Positions 35,871 to 45,477 of a stretch of DNA of 64,000 bases are shown piece by piece. The DNA lies in contig OX457037.1 in NCBI GenBank assembly GCA_949752735.1, positions 38,601,096-38,665,095 on the forward strand, in the 5' to 3' direction. Position numbers and translations under genes: made by a program. This DNA is from Lumbricus terrestris (lineage: Eukaryota > Annelida > Clitellata > Crassiclitellata > Lumbricidae). The notes under the pieces were generated by a model. That model worked only from the letters and a program-made list of their open reading frames with translations, searched no databases and was not told where the DNA came from. Position 1 is the first letter of the stretch. Every line of letters begins with the position of its first letter.

Positions 35871-35937
35871 CTATGAGTCAATATATATAGAATGAATGAA
35901 TGAGTTAAGTTTATTTATTTTATTTATTTATTTAAAG

Positions 35938-35998
35938 TATATTTATATAGCGCCTCTTCAAGACATCTACTCAGAGGCGCTCTCTGCGCTAACTAGCC
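35938..35998 (-). repeat. LINE/SINE family A 3' tail, minus strand
   Basis: TATATTTATATAGCGCCTC, TTCAAGACATCTACTCAGAG and GCGCTCTCTGCGC are the complement of the family tail. It lies about 70 bases from the plus-strand LINE tail and points the opposite way. Bases 35999-36446 hold nothing recognised. Confidence 0.75.
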
Positions 35999-36446
35999 GA
36001 AATGATGTTAAGTGTCATAACAGCAAGAAAATTTCATAAATTAGCAAAATAAGTCACAGTGAGCCAGAAACAGTCATCAGTGGCGATCCCTCGCAGACAC
36101 GTAGAATCATCCAACGGAATCCCGTCAACAGCCTTCAGATGGTGTGAATGTTCAGAGTCTCTAGTACAGGTTGCGTCAATAGAGTAGAGCGGCGACAGGT
36201 GACAAGTTAATGAGTTAAGTTGGTTAATGAATGAATTGATTAATTAATGCCATAAGCATAATAATCCATTTAACTTGTATAGCTATAGGCCTCTTTTGGG
36301 TGGCAATGAATATATAATATGCGTCTTCGCTGTGATGTCCGTTTGGTAGCATAGGCCTAGGCTATAATTATATTATATACATCACTACCTCGGTCTTAGG
36401 TTGTCACTGCTATTGTGTTATGTAACCTTAGCCTATACTGCGATTT

Positions 36447-36904
36447 CCGGTGACACGAAACGGAGTATCCCCCTGAAAGCCATCCGGGGGGATGAATTAA
36501 TCTATCCCCCCGGATGGAATTGACCAGTCTATACTATCCGGGGGGGATAAACCATTCTATCCCCTTTTTTGAAAAATGAGCATAATAAAAACATTTATGC
36601 TGTAATCAAAATTTAAAGTGACTCTAATTGTTTTTAGTGTCCTAAGCAATGCTCAGATAAAGGCAACTCGAATTTATTTAGTGACTCTGAGTGTTTTTAA
36701 GTGTTTTAAAAGTTTAAAGTGCTCTAAAAACAGGGCAAAAGAAATTATATAGTAAGAATAAACATACTTGTTAGTGTCATTGTTCAACATAAAGCAGATG
36801 AAAATTATTTTGCCCAAAAAAATACATGCGGAAGCGGTTTTTTCGACTTTTTTTATTTGGGGGGATACAATTAATACGGGGGATACTCTATTTCGTGACA
36901 CCGG
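36447..36904. mobile_element. TIR element of uncertain superfamily
   Basis: The left end CCGGTGACACGAAACGGAG with GTATCCCCC is complementary to the right end GGGGGATACTCTATTTCG, TGACACCGG, with three mismatches in about 28 bases. The interior begins with a hairpin made of CCATCCGGGGGGATGAAT and ATCTATCCCCCCGGATGG. At 458 bp there is no coding capacity and no target duplication I can assign. Confidence 0.7.
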
Positions 36905-37105
36905 CCTGAGTTTCAACTTCAATTAATAAACGAACATAATAATAATAATGATGATCATACAGATTTATGATCCAACTTGGCACGATCACGTGATGATGAT
37001 ATGATATCTCGACGCTATGATTATGATCATATTGTATGCAGCAGATCCTGCCTGACATCGTCTGCTATTTTCACCTTCTATAAGTTGGCACTGCGTAGGT
37101 CTAGC

Positions 37106-37424
37106 CCATGGGCGGAGACCTAGGGGGGGCAGTGGGACGGCCCATGCATTTGTCCCCCCCCCAATCGTTGAGCGCCAAGACTAAAAAAAGGCCATCAACT
37201 TTTTTGGCGGCGGAAATAGAACATTTCTGGGAGATTTCGGCGCCGGATGACTTAAAAAAAGTAATCAACTTTTTTTGGCGGTGAAAATAGAATTTTTTTC
37301 GAGATTTCGCCTGTCGTCAGAAATTTTTGCCGGCAAAAGATGGAAATTTTTCTGCGACACTCAGCCATTCGTCCATCAAAAATCTTTCCGTCCCCCCCAA
37401 GTCTCCGCCCAGGTCTACGCCTAT
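37106..37424. mobile_element. hAT-like MITE, copy 3
   Basis: GGTCTAGC at 37098-37105 is repeated at 37425-37432. The ends CCATGGGCGGAGACCTAGGG and CCCCCAAGTCTCCGCCC are complementary in their inner part. The outer right end carries an extra GGTCTACGCC. The exact border is uncertain by one or two bases. The interior has ACTAAAAAAAGGCCATCAAC and GTCGTCAGAAATTTTTG, as in the other MITEs. Confidence 0.7.
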
Positions 37425-37432
37425 GGTCTAGC

Positions 37433-38013
37433 CTATATTATGCCTACGGTTAGTTCTTATTATGCGTAGGCCTATTTACTGAAAGCAGTTCCGGAGGTCC
37501 GCTGTACGAAGAAGCCGTGCGTCGGATAATGGAGAATCGGACGTTAAGTGCTTTGCGTTCAGCGGGCGTTGATATATATATATATAATATATATATATGT
37601 GCTATAATATCTACATATATATGTGTGTGTATATACTGTAATATCTTACATTATGAGGCCGAAAGTTTATCTGTGGCGGGCGGACGGGCGGGCATGCATT
37701 TCCGTCCCAAGAAAGGCTCCGAAACCGCTCCATTTCGCACGACGAAACAATGTTTTTTAGCTTCGAATGCGAATTTGTATAGGTCAGCGCGACTATTTTC
37801 GTCACTCAATTCATTTTAAACCCCGAGATATGGATATTTTAGTCAGCTCCTTTAATAGCCTACAGAAGCGATCTCCCCGTTGCACGTTAATTATAGTGTC
37901 TCTGTATATTGCCGACGTCGTCCTTGCCGCACGCTAATTAATTAACTGAGTTATTCAGAGGCGCGCTCAGTGCAGAAACCACAGGGAAAAGAGAATGCGG
38001 CTATGTGTCTATG
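37433..38013. other. unannotated intron sequence
   Basis: An ATATAT-rich hairpin lies at 37570-37625. A short minus-strand CAGAGGCGCGCTCAGTGCAG at 37956 may be another family A trace. No gene. Confidence 0.4.
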
Positions 38014-38186
38014 CAGCGGCGCCCGGAGGCGTACGCACGTACGCAAGTGCGTACAGCGCTGAAAGGCTACCAACAAATTCGGCGGATGGAAAAGGTAGGC
38101 CCTATTTGGGAAATTCGAGGCTGATGACTAAAAAAAAGAAATCATCAGTTTTTTTGGCGGATGGAAAAGGTATGTCTTTGGGAAAT

Positions 38187-39635
38187 TGTAGCGAACCAGG
38201 TTGCTACAAGCTACCTTACTTATTTACTTAAGTAAGGCCGCTATTTCTATTACGAATTCATGGGTGCTATGCTTAGCACTGATCGATGCGGTCATCGCTA
38301 TATTTAGCTTCCCATGCATTTTTCAATGGAACTTTCCGCCACGTGCGATTTTTGATTGGTTAGACATCACGCGATGTTTTAGGCGCCAAAAAGCGCTCTC
38401 TTGCGGCAAATTAACGCGCAAACCTTCAGTCGGGCTGCAGGATTGAATCGAGTAAGACCTATGCTGGTGGAAATCGTGAATCGTGGTAAAATTGATGGTA
38501 TTTTCGATTCTGGCAAGTTTCTCAGGTAGAAGACGAGGTTCTTCCGATGTCTTGTGAATCGATGTGTAATTACGAAGATTTCCGGCAACAATTAAATTAA
38601 TAATACGCTTCCTACGGAGAAATTCTGGCATCGGCCGACGACTCAATAACTTTCTACAGGACGGAAAACGGTGGATCGGCTGTCCTAAAATATCAATGGG
38701 AACAGGGAAGTATAGGCAACCTAATCTATAGAGCTCGAACCTGAACTAAGTGAAATTAGATAAAACTTGTATCGCTATTTTGGTGCAAATATTAGTTGTG
38801 GTATATTCAGTCTGTGAACTGATCGGATAGGTGTGAAATAGTCAGTCTGTGAACTGATCTGATAAAACTTAAACTAGTCAAGGGACATAGGCGTTTTTAG
38901 GAGGGCCTTAATAGTGAATCTTTAATATTGATTCTATTTCATCGGCTGTGTAAATAATTGCTAATGAACGACAGACAGTCGCTTGATTAATTCTACAATA
39001 AATGAAACTTAAATAGAGAACTGTGAAGTGATTTTTGCTATCAAATTATAATGGACTCCGACGGGGATACGGACAGTGTCTTAGGAACAGGACAAGAGGA
39101 AGATGAGATGTGTCCGGGAGGAACACTTGAGTTAGGGACTACAGACAATACTGATGACTTAGATCCGGCCGTATTACAGAAGCAAATGACAACAATAGAG
39201 CAGTTTATGGAGCGCCAGAGTAGCATTTTAACCAGTCTAGCCGAAGAGCTAAATCTAGTTTCCATGCAGCAAGCCCAATTAAATTCCCGCCAGAAAGAAT
39301 GTGAAATAATGGTGAGGACGGTAGCTGATGGTAAAGTGGGTGGTGGAGCTTGGGGAAATGTTGAGGATTCGAACCCAGATAAGTACCCATTTAGTGGGGC
39401 TGTCGTGAACTTAACAGCCACCGCTGACATATGTCCAATATCGGCTCATCCTGAAGAAGAAGGTAACCAGAGAAGCTCACACCCTAGGTTAGGATTCGAA
39501 CCTGCTTCCATTGACACCAAAACCCTTGACCTAGGACCCGGATTTCCTCAACCGCGCTTAAGGGGGCGCGCAACAGTAGAGCCCATTAATTTGGGGGTGG
39601 AAACGTTAGGACAGGCGGCGCCCCCGCGCGTCACA
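38187..39635 (+). repeat. 5' LTR
   Basis: It starts TGTAGCGAACCAGGTTGCTA, where TGTAGC can pair with GCTACA, and ends CGCGCGTCACA. A TATATTTA at about 38299 could serve as TATA box. AATAAA at 38996-39001 could be the polyadenylation signal, just upstream of the ATG at 39051. If so, that ATG lies in U5 and is present in the genomic transcript. Confidence 0.9.
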
Positions 39636-39692
39636 ATTGGTACCAGAAGTGGGGTGAAGCTACAAAAGTTTATGGGTCAGAGGGTAAAATAA
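39051..39692 (+). CDS. retrotransposon ORF1, begins inside the LTR
   Basis: 213 codons start at MDSDGDTDSVLGTGQEEDEM, 584 bases before the end of the 5' LTR. The frame crosses the LTR border and the primer-binding site and stops at a TAA at 39690-39692. The N-terminus is acidic. A stretch around residues 45-85 (LQKQMTTIEQFMERQSSIL, then LAEELNLVSMQQAQLNSRQ) looks like a coiled coil. The rest is proline- and glycine-rich without known domains. It may be an N-terminal Gag-like or accessory protein. In the 3' LTR the same frame is shifted by one inserted base after about 60 codons. Frames inside LTRs are uncommon but known. Function is unknown. Confidence 0.7.
   Translation: MDSDGDTDSVLGTGQEEDEMCPGGTLELGTTDNTDDLDPAVLQKQMTTIEQFMERQSSILTSLAEELNLVSMQQAQLNSRQKECEIMVRTVADGKVGGGAWGNVEDSNPDKYPFSGAVVNLTATADICPISAHPEEEGNQRSSHPRLGFEPASIDTKTLDLGPGFPQPRLRGRATVEPINLGVETLGQAAPPRVTIGTRSGVKLQKFMGQRVK
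39638..39654 (+). promoter_or_regulatory. primer-binding site, tRNA-Leu type
   Basis: TGGTACCAGAAGTGGGG lies two bases after the LTR end. Its complement, CCCCACTTCTGGTACCA, matches from memory the 3' end of animal tRNA-Leu(UAA) including CCA. It primes minus-strand DNA synthesis. It is also translated as part of ORF1. Confidence 0.8.
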
Positions 39693-39694
39693 TA

Positions 39695-40093
39695 ATGGAT
39701 CCCAGATTTAGTAGAGCAGAAGATTTATGGGAAGAAGTGGAAAATGGAAAAGAAAATTTTTCACAAGATGATCCAAGAAGAATGGATGTACAGATGAAAT
39801 ACTTTGGTGCTAGACCAAAGGATGTGCAAGGTCAAGGTCAAAAGGTAAATGAATTACAAGGTCAAGGTCAGAAGGTAAATGATTTACGAGGTCAAGGTCA
39901 AGGTCAAAGAGTAAATACAACTGACATGTTGCATGGTCAAACAATGCATGATTATGATACAAATGTTTTGTATAGAGATTTTGACTTTGAAAATTACATG
40001 CGTCGAAAACAAAATAAATTAGTTAGAATTGGAATCGAAAATAAATCTGAAAACGATGATTCAGAAATCACTGACTTGCGACCTCTACATTGA
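39695..40093 (+). CDS. retrotransposon ORF2, GQGQ-repeat protein
   Basis: The ATG lies two bases after the ORF1 stop (TAATAATG), a spacing that could allow termination-reinitiation. The 132 codons begin MDPRFSRAEDLWEEVENGKE. The centre has three or four tandem units of the form GQGQKVNELQ / GQGQKVNDLR / GQGQGQRVN. They come from a DNA repeat of about 27 bases (AAGGTCAAGGTCA). It ends with a TGA at 40091-40093, but the frame stays open beyond it to about 40340, overlapping the start of the next frame by about 115 bases. No known domain. It could be a Gag segment separated by a mutation, or a separate protein. Confidence 0.6.
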   Translation: MDPRFSRAEDLWEEVENGKENFSQDDPRRMDVQMKYFGARPKDVQGQGQKVNELQGQGQKVNDLRGQGQGQRVNTTDMLHGQTMHDYDTNVLYRDFDFENYMRRKQNKLVRIGIENKSENDDSEITDLRPLH

Positions 40094-40221
40094 TTTGAAC
40101 TCGAAACAAAAGCGTTAGGTGTAGAGCAAAATAAGGGTAAAACTTGTACTAATCCCAGACTTGTAGTTTCAGATGGAAAAATGGGGGATTCTTCGTTGCT
40201 GAGCGACGACCACGTGGGAAC

Positions 40222-42165
40222 ATGGGATGCACATCCTCACCGGTCATCAGCGACTGCTACCCCATGGGCTGCCACCTTCCTCCCTCGTCGGTTCCTGAAG
40301 CAGAAAAATCCCGGTCACCGAGTAAAACGCTGTCACAAGTGACCGCTTCAGTCACCTCGGCTGCTTCTGATGTCCTGTTCTGCGAGTCGAAAGCAGAACC
40401 CGGAAGAACCCTTCCAGTCTTCGCATCAGTTCCTCAGATGTTCGCGTACACATCTGCTTCGAGTCGACCGATCATGTCCATGGTGTCCCTGTCGTCGGAA
40501 ACTCGAGTCACGCACAGCTACGAATACATACATTGGGCTAATGGTCAGCCCGTGTATACGCCTTACAGTCAGAAGATGGTTCCACCTGTTCCAGTCTTCC
40601 CTGTCTACGCGGAAGCAGTTTCTCTTCCGATCCAGATGCAACCGTGGCCCATGACGAACACAGTTCTGGAAAACTCTGCCAAGGTCATGCAACTGCATCC
40701 ATCGCCAGAAAAGCTCAGTTCAGCCAGTGTGAACTGTCAAGATAACTGTCTGAAAACAGCTGAAGGAAAGACAGTCAGTCTTTCTTTCCCAGCAGTGCAA
40801 GTTGCTGCTGAAAGTCGAGCATCAACTGGTGGTCATGCAACTCCATCAACCAACACAGAACAAGAAGAAGCTGCCGACTCAACAAGAGAGAAGGTGAGAT
40901 CGCACATGAAACTAGGTCATTATAATGGGAAAACGTCGGTAGAGGTGTTCCTAAAAAAATTTGAGGTGTGTTCCAAGAACAACCGATGGACAGAAGACGA
41001 AAAACTAGCACAACTGACCTGCGCACTGGTCGAACCTGTAGATCAACTTCTCTATGAATTTGACTCTGACACAATCACCACATGCGCCGACCTGATGGAC
41101 AGGTTGAGGCTAAGACATGGGAGCACTGACCAAACGGTTTTGTACCAGACTCAACTAAGTGCTCGCAGACAGAAGGTAGGAGAAGATCTGGGTTCTTTAG
41201 TCCAAGACATAAGACGATTAATGATTCTGGCATTTCCAGGACCGAGGTCAACACACAGTGAAACTATTGCGATCAAAGCTTTCCTTGATGCCTTACGAGA
41301 TAAAGAGCTACCCTTAAAAGTGAAAGAGAGGGAACCGGTCACCCTAGACAATGCATACAAAACGGCCATGAGACTGGAAGGCTACCGCAGAGCTGATCAA
41401 GATGGCATGGACCGCCAAGAACGACGTCCAGGCCGAGTCAAAATTGTGAAGGAAAGTAATGAAACGGAAGATTGTGATACGAAAGAATTTCGCGAAGACA
41501 TCGCCCGTCAATTAAAGCAATTGAGTGACAGAATGGACTGTTTGCTAAATACTCCATCAACCGAAAGACACTATCCGCCATGGCAACCGCAACGCACCTC
41601 GTCAGCATGGAGAGGCACAAACTATAAGAATCAACGATGGAGTCAGAAACCGAATGAAAACTACCGAAGAACAACTCCTGACAACCGACGCTGCTTCGAG
41701 TGCAACCAGGTTGGACATTTGGCCCGGGTTTGTCCTCGCAGGATAACCTCTTCGTCAACTGGAGAGCAAGATGAACCTGAAGGACCTGGGGTGAGTAACG
41801 CTAGACATGTAAAAGGAAACAGTGACGCTTATCTGTCCGTGACAATTAGAGGGAAGAAATTACTCGCTTTGTTAGACTCTGGCAGTGAAATGACATTATG
41901 CCCTGCGTCGCTAGTGGATCCGGCGGAAATCAAAGGCTCCAGTCAACTGTTGCAAGCTGCTAATGGGTCTGCAATTCGGGTACTGGGGGAGACTGTACTG
42001 AAACTGAAAATCGAAGATCAGGCCTTCGAAATTCCTTGCTTGGTAACTGAGCAGGTTACTGAACTGATTCTCGGACTCTCTTGGATGGTGAAAGAAAATG
42101 TCCTGTGGCATATGGGGAAAAGATGGGTCCTCGTGCGGAACTTCTGGTTCACCGTTCATGGTTAA
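40222..42165 (+). CDS. Gag with zinc knuckle plus aspartic protease
   Basis: 647 codons. The first 210 residues are Ser/Pro-rich linker. The region around residues 225-400 (MKLGHYNGKTSVEVFLKKFE, then NRWTEDEKLAQLTCALV) is the capsid-like retrotransposon Gag helical domain. A CCHC zinc knuckle CFECNQVGHLARVC begins at about residue 491. The retropepsin motif LLDSGSE has its catalytic Asp at about residue 552. An ILGLSW flap-side motif follows near residue 617. The frame ends in TAA at 42163-42165, and the same frame continues directly into pol. The chosen ATG at 40222 is the first in frame; an alternative is entry from ORF2 by frameshift. Confidence 0.85.
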   Translation: MGCTSSPVISDCYPMGCHLPPSSVPEAEKSRSPSKTLSQVTASVTSAASDVLFCESKAEPGRTLPVFASVPQMFAYTSASSRPIMSMVSLSSETRVTHSYEYIHWANGQPVYTPYSQKMVPPVPVFPVYAEAVSLPIQMQPWPMTNTVLENSAKVMQLHPSPEKLSSASVNCQDNCLKTAEGKTVSLSFPAVQVAAESRASTGGHATPSTNTEQEEAADSTREKVRSHMKLGHYNGKTSVEVFLKKFEVCSKNNRWTEDEKLAQLTCALVEPVDQLLYEFDSDTITTCADLMDRLRLRHGSTDQTVLYQTQLSARRQKVGEDLGSLVQDIRRLMILAFPGPRSTHSETIAIKAFLDALRDKELPLKVKEREPVTLDNAYKTAMRLEGYRRADQDGMDRQERRPGRVKIVKESNETEDCDTKEFREDIARQLKQLSDRMDCLLNTPSTERHYPPWQPQRTSSAWRGTNYKNQRWSQKPNENYRRTTPDNRRCFECNQVGHLARVCPRRITSSSTGEQDEPEGPGVSNARHVKGNSDAYLSVTIRGKKLLALLDSGSEMTLCPASLVDPAEIKGSSQLLQAANGSAIRVLGETVLKLKIEDQAFEIPCLVTEQVTELILGLSWMVKENVLWHMGKRWVLVRNFWFTVHG

Positions 42166-42213
42166 ACCCGTTCAGGACTATGTCGTAAAATAATCGTTTC
42201 TCGTGATGTTCAA

Positions 42214-45200
42214 GTGCCATCAAATAGTGAAATGGACATAACGACACATGCAGTATTACCAAACCTGAAGGCGGTAACCACCCAATGGGCTGTCAGACCT
42301 CAACTGTTGGACTCCGGGCTCATTCTAGCAGGGACCCTGCTCCCACACCGGACTTTTGATCTGCCACTCAGAGTCATGAATCCGACCAGTCGACCCATCT
42401 GGATAAAGAGAGGAATCCAATGCACCGCCGAACCGGTTATCGTAGCAGACGAAGAGCCGCTTGCAACGACCGATTCCGCTTGTGCAGTCATCACTGAGAC
42501 ATCGAGGAAGCAAACCGAAGAGGATGTTACCGAGATTCTGGCCCCGCTATGGGAAGAGATTGCAGCTGATGTGCCGGAGGGAGTACAGCAAAGATTACAG
42601 GCAATCATCTTAGAAAATCAGAAGGCCTTCTCCTTAAATGAATGGGACTTGGGTTTCACCGATGCGATTCAACACGAGATTGAGACGGGGACCGAAAGCC
42701 CTGTTAGACAATCGCTGCGGCGGCAACCCATGTCCGTACTACCTACCATCGACGAACAAGTAAATCAAATGTTGCAGCAAAGACTCATTGAACCCTCCGC
42801 TTCCGCTTGGGCCAGCAATGTGGTTATGGTCACGAAGAAAGACGGTACCCCGAGGTTTTGTGTGGACTACCGCGCGGTGAACACTAAAACCCGGAAGGAC
42901 GCCTACCCCCTTCCCCTCATAGGCGAAAGTCTTGACGCTTTGGCCGGGGCAAGGTGGTTTAGCACTTTCGACCTCCGTGCGGGTTACCATCAGGTAGCGG
43001 TACATCCAAGAGACCGGCATAAGACGGCTTTCATCACTAGAAGAGGAAGCTTCCAGTTTCGGGTCTTACCATTTGGCCTCTGCAATTCGCCGGCCACCTT
43101 TTCACGAATGATGAATTTAGTAATGGCTGGACTGAATTTCGAGGTATGTCTCATCTACCTTGACGACATCATTGTTTTCGCCGAAGACCTGGAGACGCAC
43201 CTGAACCGACTAAAACAGGTGCTGGAGCGTCTAGCCAAGGTGGGACTGAAATTGAAACCGTCCAAATGTCATCTGCTACAACGACAAGTACTATTCCTAG
43301 GACATGTGATCAGCGAGCAGGGAATCACGACCGATCCGGAAAAGACAGTTGCTGTGCGGAGCTGGCCGACTCCGAGAAACCTTAGGGAAGTCCGAGGCTT
43401 TATCGGATTGTGCTCGTACTACCGGAAGTTCGTCCCTGACTTCTCTAACATCGCTAAACCGCTGCATGCCCTGACAAGGAAGGGGTGTCGTTTTCTCTGG
43501 TCTGAAGAGTGTGAAATGGCCTTCACCCAGTTGAAGCAACTTCTTATCGAGGCACCAATACTGGCTTTACCATTGGACGACGGAATGTACGTCCTTGACA
43601 CTGATGCATCAGGAGAGGCCATAGGAGCTGTTCTATCGCAAATCCAACGAGGACAAGAACGAGTCATTTGTTATGGAAGCCGCCTCTGTTCGAGAGCTGA
43701 GCAGAATTATGATGTAACGAAAAAAGAGCTTCTCGCAATCGTACATTTCTTAAAGACCTACCGACAGTACTTGCTGGGGCACCGTTTTCTCCTTCGAACA
43801 GATCATTCGGCGCTTCAATGGTTGAGGAGAACCCCTCTCCCCATCGGACAGCAAGCGCGCTGGTTAGCCATCACAGAAGAATTTGAATTTGACATTCAGC
43901 ACCGGGCAGGGACGGCACATCGAAACGCAGACGCTATGTCCCGCATTCCACCACAAATACAAGCTGTTCGGGAACTGCGAGACTTCTCGAATGGGCTAAC
44001 TGGCTTGCCAATGGATTGGAACAGGACTGTCATGCGTGACGAGCAAAGAACCGATGCTGATCTGGACTGGGTGATTCAGAAGAAGTTGGACTCAAGCGAT
44101 CCGCCTTCTTACGAGGAAGTAAGGAGTCAGAGTGGAGCCGTAAAGAACCTAATCTCCCAATGGCCGCAGTTGGAGTTGAGAAATGAACTGTTGGTACGGA
44201 AATGGCTGGATGCAGAGGATGGCAACGTCGCTAACTACCAGTTGATTCCACCTCCTAACCGTCGGTTAGCGTTGATTCAGCTGTCCCACGAAGGAATAAC
44301 TGGAGGACACATGGGAATCAAACGAACCTTGTCCCAGTTACAGAAGAGAGCCTACTGGCCCGGGTGGCGAGAGGACGTTCGGATGGCACTGAGGCGATGC
44401 ACGCCTTGCGCCCAATACTTCAGAGGCAAACCGCCCAAGCAAGGTCGACTACAGTCGATGGCCGTAGGAGCGCCCATGGAATGCCTCGGAGTAGACATCA
44501 CCGGACCGCATCCCACCTCCAGCAAAGGACACCGTTATATCCTGACGGCTGTCGATCACTTCACGCGCTGGGCGGAGGCGCATCCGATCCGCAACCAAGA
44601 AGCAGCGACCGTGGCCCGTGTCCTCGTGAAAGAAGTCTTCTGCCGGTTCGGGTGCCCGCGGCAGATTCTGACGGACCAAGGGCCCTGCTTCGAGGCGGCC
44701 TTGTTTCAGGAACTGTGCCGTCTCCTCCAAATCGACAAGATCCGTACCACCCCCTATAAGCCGAGCACGAATGGCGCGGTCGAAAGATTTCATCGGACCC
44801 TGAACGCCCTCCTGGGAAAGGTGGTAGCCCAAAATCAGAAAGACTGGGATGTGCATCTGCCCTACGTCCTGGCCGCCTACCGAGCCAGCGAGAATGAAAG
44901 TACCGGATTCACTCCGAATCGGTTGTTTCTGTCAAGGGAATTGTGCATGCCTATTGATTTAGTGCTTGGGGATGTGCGGGACATGAATACCTTGTTAAAT
45001 GTGGATGATTTTGTTGCTAATCAAATTGAAAATGTACAAACCGGTTTTAAAACTGCCAGGAAAGTTATGCAGCGCCAGGCTACCACTAGGAGTGCCCGCT
45101 ACAACCTGAGGGTCAAACCGGCTACCTTTGCCATTGGGTCTTGGGTTTGGTATTTCTACCCGAGGCGACGAACCGGGGTAAAGGAAAAATGGAACAAACC

Positions 45201-45477
45201 CTATACTGGACCCTACCGAGTTATGGCACAACTGGGTCCTGTCCTGTATAAAATACAGAAGTCGGCCCGATCACAGGTTAAGTTAGTTTATGTCGATAAA
45301 CTAAAACGATACGAAGGAGAAACCCCTAGAGACTGGGAGATGGACCTTATCCCTGACCTGGTTGAACCAGTTGACCTGGAGGTTTTGGCGAATGCCAATG
45401 ATTCGGGCGAAGAAGAAGAGGTAGCCCCTTCGAGACCGCGTAGGACCATTGTACCGCCCCGTAGGTATAGAGAATAG
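42214..45477 (+). CDS. Pol: reverse transcriptase, RNase H, integrase
   Basis: The frame is open from 42166, directly after the gag-pro TAA. The first ATG lies at about 42232, so synthesis probably depends on readthrough or the stop is a lesion. Numbering from 42214: RT with FSTFDLRAGYHQ (catalytic Asp about 253), LPFGLCNSPATF and YLDDIIVF (Asp 317 and 318). RNase H with DTDASGEAIGAVLS (about 462), a KKELLAIV motif and TDHSAL. Integrase with an HHCC zinc finger starting at His 692, then Asp 761, Asp 821 and Glu 857, which gives a DD35E spacing. A GPY/F-type module KPYTGPYRVM lies near residue 1003. All expected catalytic residues are present and no internal stop or frameshift is seen over 1087 codons. 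No chromodomain is recognised at the C-terminus. Confidence 0.95.
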   Translation: MPSNSEMDITTHAVLPNLKAVTTQWAVRPQLLDSGLILAGTLLPHRTFDLPLRVMNPTSRPIWIKRGIQCTAEPVIVADEEPLATTDSACAVITETSRKQTEEDVTEILAPLWEEIAADVPEGVQQRLQAIILENQKAFSLNEWDLGFTDAIQHEIETGTESPVRQSLRRQPMSVLPTIDEQVNQMLQQRLIEPSASAWASNVVMVTKKDGTPRFCVDYRAVNTKTRKDAYPLPLIGESLDALAGARWFSTFDLRAGYHQVAVHPRDRHKTAFITRRGSFQFRVLPFGLCNSPATFSRMMNLVMAGLNFEVCLIYLDDIIVFAEDLETHLNRLKQVLERLAKVGLKLKPSKCHLLQRQVLFLGHVISEQGITTDPEKTVAVRSWPTPRNLREVRGFIGLCSYYRKFVPDFSNIAKPLHALTRKGCRFLWSEECEMAFTQLKQLLIEAPILALPLDDGMYVLDTDASGEAIGAVLSQIQRGQERVICYGSRLCSRAEQNYDVTKKELLAIVHFLKTYRQYLLGHRFLLRTDHSALQWLRRTPLPIGQQARWLAITEEFEFDIQHRAGTAHRNADAMSRIPPQIQAVRELRDFSNGLTGLPMDWNRTVMRDEQRTDADLDWVIQKKLDSSDPPSYEEVRSQSGAVKNLISQWPQLELRNELLVRKWLDAEDGNVANYQLIPPPNRRLALIQLSHEGITGGHMGIKRTLSQLQKRAYWPGWREDVRMALRRCTPCAQYFRGKPPKQGRLQSMAVGAPMECLGVDITGPHPTSSKGHRYILTAVDHFTRWAEAHPIRNQEAATVARVLVKEVFCRFGCPRQILTDQGPCFEAALFQELCRLLQIDKIRTTPYKPSTNGAVERFHRTLNALLGKVVAQNQKDWDVHLPYVLAAYRASENESTGFTPNRLFLSRELCMPIDLVLGDVRDMNTLLNVDDFVANQIENVQTGFKTARKVMQRQATTRSARYNLRVKPATFAIGSWVWYFYPRRRTGVKEKWNKPYTGPYRVMAQLGPVLYKIQKSARSQVKLVYVDKLKRYEGETPRDWEMDLIPDLVEPVDLEVLANANDSGEEEEVAPSRPRRTIVPPRRYRE

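Noticed and set aside
42300..45231. Minus-strand frames of 60-135 codons opposite pol
   Set aside because: Shadows of the plus-strand pol gene with no motif.
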